From assembly GCA_024276455.1 (NCBI GenBank), contig JAJRXE010000259.1:1-14947 (forward strand): a stretch of 14,947 bases of DNA, given 5' to 3'. The stretch comes from Calditrichota bacterium. GTDB lineage: Bacteria > Calditrichota > Calditrichia > RBG-13-44-9. The stretch's first letter is position 1, and each line of letters opens with the position of its first letter. Below the pieces are notes generated by a model. That model did not search any database, was not told the DNA's origin, and saw nothing but the letters and a program-made list of their open reading frames with translations. Shown piece by piece: positions 1-6,568 of this stretch. Both the position numbers and the translations under genes were made by a program.

Positions 1-3000
1 CATATAAAATATTTACATTGGTGACAATAGGATTGTTGCTTTTTCTCCTGGTAGGAGTAAACGCAAAAGAGCCGGCCAATGCCCGTAGCCAATTGTCGTT
101 GGATAAAACCTTGGCCGATGGACCGACTCGTACGGTAACAAATGTTGGTAATTGGACTTACTGGATGTACCACGACGGCACCTCCGGTATTACCCCGGGC
201 GGCGATGGCGGTGGTATTTATCCGCGTGGTACGGCGAATGTGATTTATCAAGACGGCTTTATCTGGGGTTGCTTCGTGGAAGGCGAAACTTCTCCCAAGG
301 TTGGTGGTCAGACCTATCGGACCGGTACCCAGCCGGGTTGGATTATCACCCCGGGCGACGGCACCAATCCGCCGGTGGCCGTAGATCCCAACGACGATCG
401 GGCGCGGATTTATCGGATCCGGACCGATTGGCGGACATTAACCCATTCCGCTTTGTTACTGGATGCGGTAGATATTTATCAGTTGAATAATGTGGACCAG
501 GTCACAGAAGACATGACCAAAGCGTTGATTGAACAGTACAAAACCGACTGGAAAGATTGGCCGGTAGATCTGGGTGCGCCGTTCATGGATAATAACGGAA
601 ACGGTATTTACGATCCGGTGTTGGACGAAGAAGGCTATCCGATCTTCTCTGATTCGACCGATTATCCCGGTGTTGCGAAAGCCGACCAGGTAGTCTGGTT
701 TGTTTGCAACGACCTGGATGTGGGGCGGGCCACCAACCTGTACGGTTCTGAACCCATTGGTTTGGAATTGCAGGTAACCGCCTGGATGTACAATCAGCCG
801 GAAAACACGCTCGGTCAGATTATTTTCAAAAAATACAAATTGATCAACAAGTCCGGAAAACGTCTGGACAGCATGTACGTTGCCCAGTGGTGCGACCCCG
901 ATGTTGGCCAGTACACTGACGACCTGGTGGGTTGCGACACCACCCTGAGCGTGGGCTTCGCTTACAATGGTGGCGAATCCGACGATATTTTCTCTCAGTT
1001 TAACCTGCCCCCGGCCGCCGTGGGTTACGACTTCTTCCAGGGACCGATGGTTAAAGGTGTGGCCGGACAGGACCTGAACCGCAATGGCATTGATGATGCC
1101 CAAGATTATGCCGTGTTCGATCTGCAGCGCATCGGACCGGGATACATCAACCTTCCCATGACCTCGTTCGGTTATTTCTCTGCTGGAAACCAGGAATGGA
1201 GCGACCCGCGTTTAGGCGAATACACCGGAACGCTGGAATGGTACAACCTGCTGCGTGGTTATATTACGCTGGACGATATCGTAAATCCGACGCCTTTCTA
1301 CGAACATAACGACAAGAATGGCAAACCGACCAAGTTCCCCTTGGCGGGCGACCCGATTAATGGCGATCCCAATGTGGACGACATCGATGGTGCGGGTGGC
1401 AACTTTGCGCCGGCAGACCGCCGTATGTCCCTCTCCACCGGTCCGTTTGTGATGCAGCCTGGCGACACCCAGGAAGTGGTGGTGGCCATTATTGGTGGTC
1501 TGGGCGGATCGCGCCTGCAATCCGTAGCCGATATGAAGAGCTCTGATGTTGTGGCTCAGATTGCTTACGACAGCCTGTTCCAGGTAATCCCCAAACCGCC
1601 CAAAGCACCGCTGGTTAAGGCAACCGGTTTCGAAAATGAAATCGTGTTGAACTGGGGTTGGAACCATGAAGCCGTAAAAGAGACCGAAGAAAAGGTCATC
1701 ATCAACTATCATTTCGAAGGTTACAATGTGTATCAGTTACCCAGCCCAACTGCCAAGAAAGATCAGGCCGTTCGGATTGCCACCTTCGACCTGGTGAACG
1801 GTGTTCGTATCATCAAATCCCAGGTCTTCGTACCGGAATTTGGTACGGTGGTTGATCTGCCGGTCCAGTTTGGTAGCGATGCGGGTATTCAACGTTTCAT
1901 CGTTATCGACAAGAATTACATTACCGGTGAACCGCTATTTCCCGGAAATACCTACTACTTTGCCGTTACGGCGTACAACTACGATCCGAATCTGATTCGT
2001 GACCGGGCGCTGGAAAGTGCCTTGACGGTAATTCCGGTAACCACTCAATCCACTTTACCGGGTGTGCGCTACTCCGAAATGCCGGGGCAGCAACTGGAAG
2101 TAACCCATACTGGCAACAGCGACGGTATCGTGGAAGTAACCGTGGTGAATCCGGGTGAAGTCACCGGACATGATTACGAGGTATTCTTCACCGAAGATAC
2201 CGACACCAATTCCGCTACTTACGGAATGATTCTGTGGAACTTGAAAGACGTGACCACCGGTCAGTTGATCCTGGAAAACCAGGTTCAAGTGGAAGACCCT
2301 GAATCTAACGATGCACCCATCGTAGATGGATTGCTGGTGAAGGTCTCCGGACCGGCGCCGGGAATTAAAGCCATTGTTGAAGTAGCCAATGGCAATGGTC
2401 CGTTGCCTCCGGAAGATTGGGATGGAGCCGGCGCCCCGTTTGGCGGTAACAATGTGTGGCACAGCTTAAGTGCTCCGTCCGATCCGAACCGCTTCTATAT
2501 TAGTGCGGGTGGTGGTGATGGCGGCATCGAACGTATGTCGCGTAGTATTGCCAATGCCGAATCGCATGACTTTGAAATGCGCTTTACCCAGGCTGGTGGA
2601 ATCTACCTGTGGTGGTATGATGCCGATGTGTACGCCGAAGTGCCGTTTGAATGGTGGGACATTGGTATCAACACCTGGGACGATGAAACCGATGACGTCC
2701 GTGGCTTAACTGGTGGTTATTCCGGTGGCGCAACGGTCGGTGATTTCGATTTCGGTTATGTCGATCCGGCCTTTGGTTACCCGGCAACCGATTGGATTTA
2801 CCTGCGGGTACCCTTGGATGATCAGGGAACTTACGATGTATTTTACAATGACGTCACCAGTGGTGCATATACCTACAGCTGGTGGACCCATAGTAAAGAA
2901 GTGATTGCTCGTACGATTATCTGCGACTTTGGTGGCGCCGGGACGTTGCCGGAAACTGGAACCAAGATTCGTTGGATTACTAATAAGCCAAACTCCACTG

Positions 3001-3380
3001 ACGATGTATTTACCTTCTCGACCCAGGGTGTAACAGAGAGTCTGGAGCTGGCAAAGCAGGATGTCGATAAGATTTCGGTCTATCCGAACCCCTACTATGC
3101 GGCAAATCCGCAGGAACCGAACCGCTTCACGCGTTTCGTGACCTTCTATCATCTGCCGAAGCGGGCCAAGATTCGCATCTTCAATCTGGCGGGAAATCTG
3201 GTCAGAACACTGGATAAGGATGACAACAGCCAATTCTTCAGATGGGATTTGAAGAATGAGAACGATTTACCTGTGGCAAGTGGAATTTACATTGCGCATA
3301 TCGATATGCCGGATCTGGGTAAGGAAAAGGTAGTGAAGATCTTCATCATTCAACCTGCGCAGATTCTCGAATACTACTAA
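1..3380 (+). CDS. Giant secreted protein with T9SS-like C-terminal sorting domain, copy 1 (5' end outside window)
   Basis: A ~1,120-residue exported protein of unknown function. A TTG at 18 can serve as a start, but the frame is open to the left edge. The codons before the TTG (Y-K-I-F-T) add a lysine to a hydrophobic stretch ending V-N-A, as in a signal peptide. The paralogue at 6569 is also about ten residues longer here, so the true start is probably just off the window. Numbering from 18: an aromatic/Gly-rich N-terminal region; two dockerin-like calcium loops (DNNGNGIYD at 191, DLNRNGIDD at 352); a fibronectin-III-like segment at about 525-665; a second Trp-rich region; and, from about 1019, a VYPNP motif followed by beta-strands and an F-N-L-A-G-N-L-V-R-T pattern. 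That last part resembles FlgD-Ig/T9SS type A sorting domains. The export route is inferred. Glycine codons are almost all GGT/GGC, suggesting high expression. A porV-like gene follows after 38 bp. Confidence 0.85.
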   Translation, partial: YKIFTLVTIGLLLFLLVGVNAKEPANARSQLSLDKTLADGPTRTVTNVGNWTYWMYHDGTSGITPGGDGGGIYPRGTANVIYQDGFIWGCFVEGETSPKVGGQTYRTGTQPGWIITPGDGTNPPVAVDPNDDRARIYRIRTDWRTLTHSALLLDAVDIYQLNNVDQVTEDMTKALIEQYKTDWKDWPVDLGAPFMDNNGNGIYDPVLDEEGYPIFSDSTDYPGVAKADQVVWFVCNDLDVGRATNLYGSEPIGLELQVTAWMYNQPENTLGQIIFKKYKLINKSGKRLDSMYVAQWCDPDVGQYTDDLVGCDTTLSVGFAYNGGESDDIFSQFNLPPAAVGYDFFQGPMVKGVAGQDLNRNGIDDAQDYAVFDLQRIGPGYINLPMTSFGYFSAGNQEWSDPRLGEYTGTLEWYNLLRGYITLDDIVNPTPFYEHNDKNGKPTKFPLAGDPINGDPNVDDIDGAGGNFAPADRRMSLSTGPFVMQPGDTQEVVVAIIGGLGGSRLQSVADMKSSDVVAQIAYDSLFQVIPKPPKAPLVKATGFENEIVLNWGWNHEAVKETEEKVIINYHFEGYNVYQLPSPTAKKDQAVRIATFDLVNGVRIIKSQVFVPEFGTVVDLPVQFGSDAGIQRFIVIDKNYITGEPLFPGNTYYFAVTAYNYDPNLIRDRALESALTVIPVTTQSTLPGVRYSEMPGQQLEVTHTGNSDGIVEVTVVNPGEVTGHDYEVFFTEDTDTNSATYGMILWNLKDVTTGQLILENQVQVEDPESNDAPIVDGLLVKVSGPAPGIKAIVEVANGNGPLPPEDWDGAGAPFGGNNVWHSLSAPSDPNRFYISAGGGDGGIERMSRSIANAESHDFEMRFTQAGGIYLWWYDADVYAEVPFEWWDIGINTWDDETDDVRGLTGGYSGGATVGDFDFGYVDPAFGYPATDWIYLRVPLDDQGTYDVFYNDVTSGAYTYSWWTHSKEVIARTIICDFGGAGTLPETGTKIRWITNKPNSTDDVFTFSTQGVTESLELAKQDVDKISVYPNPYYAANPQEPNRFTRFVTFYHLPKRAKIRIFNLAGNLVRTLDKDDNSQFFRWDLKNENDLPVASGIYIAHIDMPDLGKEKVVKIFIIQPAQILEYY

Positions 3381-3418
3381 TAAGAATCTTTAAAAGATAA
3401 TAAGAGAAGGAGTTTGCA

Positions 3419-4459
3419 ATGAGAAATAAAAAAATATTCCACTTGACGGTTTTCTTAGTCCTGTTCATCTTTATAGGCATAACCCCGTTGTTTGCTGGTG
3501 ACCCTGCACGTACCGGCACAGCTGCCGGTGTGCAGGTTCTGGTTCCCGTCGGTGCGAGAGACCTTGCGATGGGTGGGGCCAATGTGGCCAACACCGAGGG
3601 GTTGGATGCTATTTTCTGGAATCCCGGTGGTCTTTCTTCCATGAAAGGAACGGCCAGTGGGGTGTTCTCCACGATGAATATTTTCAACGACATTAAGGTG
3701 AATTATGTGGCTGTGGGTGTGAAAATGGGCCGTTTCGGAACCCTGGGTATTTCCTTGAAATCGTTCAGCTTCGGCGACATTCCCATGACCACCATTCAGG
3801 ATCCCGATGGAGCTTCCGGCCGGACGTTCTCTCCGACCTTCGTCACCACGGGATTGACCTATTCTCGTCGTCTGACCGACGCCATTCAGGTCGGTATTAC
3901 TGGTAAGGTCGTGTACGAAAGTGTGCCGCGGGCTTCCGCCAACGCTTTCGCCGTGGATGCCGGTATCCAATACCATGAACTGGGTGGTATTCCCGGATTG
4001 TCTTTCGGTCTGGTCGTGAAGAATGTCGGTACCAACATGTCCTACAGCGGTAGTGGTCTGACCACCCAGGCGGTGGAAGAGGGCAAAGTGGCGCAGGATT
4101 TCTACGATCGCATCTCTTCTTCCGATCAGCTGCCGGCTTTGATTGAGCTGGCCGTTGGGTACAAACGAGTGGTGGCTGAGGACAACACCGTATTGCTGGG
4201 CGCTTTGTTCCAGAACAACAACTTTGGAAACGACGCCTACAAGATCGGTGCCGAGTACATGTACAAGGACCTGATCGCTCTGCGCGGCGGGTACCTGTTC
4301 TTGAACAATGTCCAGTCCTCCGACGTGCTCTATCGCTTTACTCTGGGTCTGGGGTTGCATGTGAAACTCGGAAATACCGACTTCTCCCTCGACTATTCTT
4401 ACAGAGATTCTCAGTACTTTGACGGCAACAACCTGTTCTCCATTAAGGTTGGATTTTAA
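3419..4459 (+). CDS. PorV/PorQ family outer-membrane beta-barrel protein
   Basis: A 346-residue protein. A charged start (MRNKK) and hydrophobic core ending P-L-F-A give a classic signal peptide. The mature N-terminus carries the family hallmark: a V-G-A-R-D-L-A-M-G-G-A segment, then a short run ending in F-W-N-P-G-G-L. The rest alternates amphipathic beta-strands and ends in Phe (K-V-G-F), typical of outer-membrane barrels. Family knowledge: PorV binds T9SS substrates after translocation and shuttles them to the attachment complex, while PorQ is a related component. I cannot tell which subgroup this is. An AAGGAG ribosome site (3407-3412) lies six bases before the ATG. The gene sits 38 bp behind the giant secreted protein and ahead of a strong terminator, so the two probably form one transcript, and the barrel may serve that protein. 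Confidence 0.88.
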   Translation: MRNKKIFHLTVFLVLFIFIGITPLFAGDPARTGTAAGVQVLVPVGARDLAMGGANVANTEGLDAIFWNPGGLSSMKGTASGVFSTMNIFNDIKVNYVAVGVKMGRFGTLGISLKSFSFGDIPMTTIQDPDGASGRTFSPTFVTTGLTYSRRLTDAIQVGITGKVVYESVPRASANAFAVDAGIQYHELGGIPGLSFGLVVKNVGTNMSYSGSGLTTQAVEEGKVAQDFYDRISSSDQLPALIELAVGYKRVVAEDNTVLLGALFQNNNFGNDAYKIGAEYMYKDLIALRGGYLFLNNVQSSDVLYRFTLGLGLHVKLGNTDFSLDYSYRDSQYFDGNNLFSIKVGF

Positions 4460-4479
4460 ACCAGCCGTTGTTTGAAAAG

Positions 4480-4520
4480 AAAAAGGTCGACTTTTTTAAG
4501 TCGGCCTTTTTCTTTGTTTT
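4480..4520 (+). terminator. Intrinsic terminator after the PorV-like gene
   Basis: The two arms, 4480-4493 and 4498-4511, form a 14-bp stem with a single G-T wobble and a TTTT loop. The stem has an A-rich left base and T-rich right base, and more T-rich sequence follows (TCTTTGTTTT). It lies about 20 bases after the stop codon of the barrel gene and closes the two-gene unit. The A-rich left arm may also let it act in the opposite direction, but no opposing gene is visible. Confidence 0.85.
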
Positions 4521-4743
4521 ACTGTTCTGATATTTGATTAAATAGAATTGCCATATGGTATTCGATCTGGATTGCGTAAATTAAAACGAAACGAAAGAAA
4601 ACCCGGCGGGATGGTAAAAAAATGTAAACATGTCGCAACCACTCTCTCTCCGGGGCGTTAAAGAGTTGATTGAAAAGTCTGTGACCTGGAAAAATATGGT
4701 TGGAATCTTTTTCAAGATGGCTTGATATTTAATTTTAAAGAGT
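4521..4743. other. Intergenic stretch with no recognisable gene
   Basis: AT-rich spacer between the terminator and the inverted repeat ahead of the GWxTD gene. It must hold the promoter of the GWxTD gene, but I could not assign -35/-10 boxes with confidence. A 31-codon frame at 4630-4725 has no ribosome-binding site and no recognisable features. Confidence 0.5.
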
Positions 4744-4798
4744 TTTCTTTATTCCATATTTCCCGCTTCTGAAAAGAGAGAAATATGAAATAAAGAAA
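4744..4798. repeat. 19-bp near-perfect inverted repeat upstream of the GWxTD gene
   Basis: Arm 4744-4762 is the reverse complement of arm 4780-4798 at 18 of 19 positions, separated by a 17-base spacer. The arms are almost all A/T. The repeat ends 22 bases before the GWxTD start codon, just ahead of its GAGGTGAT ribosome site. It could be a 5'-leader hairpin or a dimeric repressor operator. It lacks a trailing T run, so a simple + strand terminator is unlikely. Confidence 0.7.
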
Positions 4799-4820
4799 GC
4801 TAAACATAATGAGGTGATGT

Positions 4821-5990
4821 ATGTTTTACCCCAGAGATTTATTCAGCATTGTTTTCGTGTTTTTATTCGCATCGCTGGCGTTTCCCCAGACCAATCATCC
4901 CGACGTGAAATTTAATATGGATTTTGGGCGTTACCGTTACGACGATCAGAACGTTTACATGGAGGTTTGCTATGCGGCTTATTTACAAAGTGTGGATCCC
5001 ATGATTTTTGAACAAACCGATTACTACCAGACCGATTTGAAATTTAAAATTATTGATGCGGAAAGCGATTCGGTCTTAGCGCAGGATAATGTGCCCTTGC
5101 GTTTCTTCTCTCAAGAAGTGGTGGGCGGCTCCTCGCCGGCAGCCAAAATGGGACTTCTGAAACTGGTCGTGCCGAAAGGGAAATACCGCTTGTGGATGGC
5201 CAGCATCAGCGACACCGTGGTTTATGATGTCTCGGTGAGCCCTTTTACCGGAGATCGCATCAGTCTGAGCGATCTGGAAATATGCTCCAATATCATTCCT
5301 CATTCTCAGAACAAGGACCACGTGTTTTACAAAAATACGATGGAAGTGTACCCAAATCCTTCCTTAATATTCGGTCAGGGAAATCCGCGGCTCTATTACT
5401 ACCAGGAAGTTTACAATCTGAAACAGCAGGGGGTGGATCCCAACGCCCCGGTGGTTATTCAAGTAGCGATTGCCGATCAGGAAGGCAATGTGCGGGCAAA
5501 GAAGGAGTACCATCGTAATCATTCTGTCGAATCCACCGTGGAGAGAGGTGCTTTCGACGTGCGGAAATTTGAAACCGGTCTCTATACCCTGATTTTTGCG
5601 GTTTCCGATTCAGCCACTAATACAGCCGTTTACCGTCGCCGGAATTTTTACGTTTACAATCCCGATGTGGTGCTGGTGAGGGAAGACACCGAAACCGGAA
5701 TGGATTTCATGAGCAGCATGTTTAGTGAAATGCCCGAAAGTACCCTGGACGAAATGTTTGCCCAGGCGGAATACATTGCCACCGAATCAGAAAAACGGGT
5801 TTACCGGGTACTGAATTCGGTAGAAAGTAAACGACAGTTCATGTTTAATTTCTGGAAGGCGCGTAACAAAGAGAAACCCAATTGGCAGCAGGAATATTAC
5901 GAGCGGGTTGCTTATGCGAACGAACATTTCTCTTATGGGACCAAACCGGGCTGGCAAACCGATCGGGGACGGGTTTACATCATTTACTGA
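4821..5990 (+). CDS. GWxTD domain-containing exported protein, cut by an in-frame TGA
   Basis: A 389-residue frame preceded by a good ribosome site (GAGGTGAT, 4811-4818). The N-terminus (MFYPRDLFSIVFVF..., Ala/Leu-rich up to about residue 23) is a signal peptide. Residues ~25-290 are beta-rich with no family I can name. The C-terminal part is the GWxTD domain: an E-K-R-V-Y-R-V-L helix region, F-W-K-A-R-N, then G-W-Q-T-D at 377-381 followed by R-G-R-V-Y-I-I-Y. The frame stops right there, at TGA 5988-5990. The domain family normally continues Y-G-P-P-D, and the next in-frame codons read exactly P-P-D and on. The protein made is therefore missing its last ~65 residues unless the stop is read through or is a sequence error. 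GWxTD proteins are common in Calditrichota and Acidobacteria; their function is not established. Confidence 0.85.
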   Translation: MFYPRDLFSIVFVFLFASLAFPQTNHPDVKFNMDFGRYRYDDQNVYMEVCYAAYLQSVDPMIFEQTDYYQTDLKFKIIDAESDSVLAQDNVPLRFFSQEVVGGSSPAAKMGLLKLVVPKGKYRLWMASISDTVVYDVSVSPFTGDRISLSDLEICSNIIPHSQNKDHVFYKNTMEVYPNPSLIFGQGNPRLYYYQEVYNLKQQGVDPNAPVVIQVAIADQEGNVRAKKEYHRNHSVESTVERGAFDVRKFETGLYTLIFAVSDSATNTAVYRRRNFYVYNPDVVLVREDTETGMDFMSSMFSEMPESTLDEMFAQAEYIATESEKRVYRVLNSVESKRQFMFNFWKARNKEKPNWQQEYYERVAYANEHFSYGTKPGWQTDRGRVYIIY

Positions 5991-6188
5991 CCACCGGATC
6001 GGGTCGAGCGCCGTCCAATGGGAGCCCGCGAGAATCCCTACGAAATCTGGGAATATTACGAAATCCAGGGCGGGGTGGAATTCGACTTTGTGGATCAAAC
6101 CGGTTTTGGCGATTATCGGCTGTTGAATTCCAGTGCCCGGGGAGAGATCAGCGATCCTAACTGGCGGCAGTACATCCTGAAGTTTTAA
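5991..6188 (+). pseudogene. C-terminal remainder of the GWxTD gene after the in-frame TGA
   Basis: Sixty-five sense codons and a TAA continue in the same frame as the upstream gene. They read P-P-D-R-V-E-R-R-P, then P-Y-E-I-W-E-Y-Y, G-G-V-E-F-D-F-V-D, G-F-G-D-Y-R-L-L, and N-W-R-Q-Y-I-L-K-F at the end. These are the usual closing elements of the GWxTD domain. No ribosome site or early ATG would start it independently; the first ATG (6018) is internal. Replacing the TGA by one glycine codon gives a single 455-residue protein of normal architecture. The lack of any other damage argues for a recent nonsense change (GGA to TGA, one base), a sequencing error, or recoding, rather than long decay. 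Confidence 0.8.
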
Positions 6189-6264
6189 TATCCGAAGAGG
6201 AATGTCTGCTATTTCGTATTTACTGAACGAGACTTTCTTACTTTCCAGCAGTGAGAAGACCGGT

Positions 6265-6321
6265 GGCAGTAGGGGCGGAAAGTACTTTTTGTAAAAGTAT
6301 CTTTCCGCCCTCAAAACTGCC
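6265..6321. terminator. Long hairpin after the GWxTD gene (possible terminator or repeat unit)
   Basis: The arms 6273-6289 and 6293-6310 pair along 17 bp (GGGCGGAAAG, one bulged T, then TACTTTT), with a three-base loop. A further GGCAGT/ACTGCC pairing (6265-6270 with 6316-6321) encloses it. It begins 76 bases after the TAA. There is no T tract after either strand's hairpin, so it is not a textbook intrinsic terminator. It may instead protect the 3' end of the transcript or be a dispersed palindromic element. Confidence 0.55.
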
Positions 6322-6568
6322 ATGTGCTGGATGATTTTGATGCGATCTTAAAACCAGACCTTGGCCTTTTTCCTTACTCAATCGCAATTTGATTTCAAAT
6401 ACCAGTAAATAGCCAGGATTAATTGGATATTGAAGTTAAAATTTGTAAAATGTTTTAAATAGCGAATTATTGAGTTGGGTTTCCTTGAATAAAAGGTTTT
6501 AATAATAAATTTGATTTCGTTCTACTCAATATTCTTAACCTTTTTTTGAGAAAAGGGAGGGTAAAACG
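6322..6568. other. Intergenic stretch, likely promoter region of paralogue 2
   Basis: AT-rich spacer with no supported gene. It contains the candidate promoter listed separately and a ribosome site (GGGAGG, about 6555-6560) eight bases before the ATG of the next gene. I see no other structure. Confidence 0.5.
6475..6503 (+). promoter_or_regulatory. Weak sigma-70-like promoter candidate
   Basis: TTGGGT at 6475-6480, a 17-base spacer, then TTTAAT at 6498-6503, about 65 bases before the start codon of the second giant protein. The -10 box is close to consensus and the -35 only partly so. The AT-rich surroundings make chance matches likely. Confidence 0.25.

Noticed and set aside
456..1712. Long minus-strand open frames opposite the first giant gene
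   Set aside because: They lie antisense to clearly conserved protein sequence, lack ribosome sites and family motifs, and arise from the codon bias of the + strand gene.
3455..4360. 301-codon minus-strand frame opposite the PorV-like gene
   Set aside because: His/Gln-rich sequence without motifs, fully overlapping a recognised barrel gene; an antisense shadow.
4630..4725. Possible 31-residue small protein in the intergenic stretch
   Set aside because: No ribosome-binding site before the ATG, ordinary composition and no recognisable motif.
5988..5990. Selenocysteine at the in-frame TGA
   Set aside because: The family has glycine here (Y-G-P-P), not Cys or redox context, and no convincing SECIS hairpin follows.
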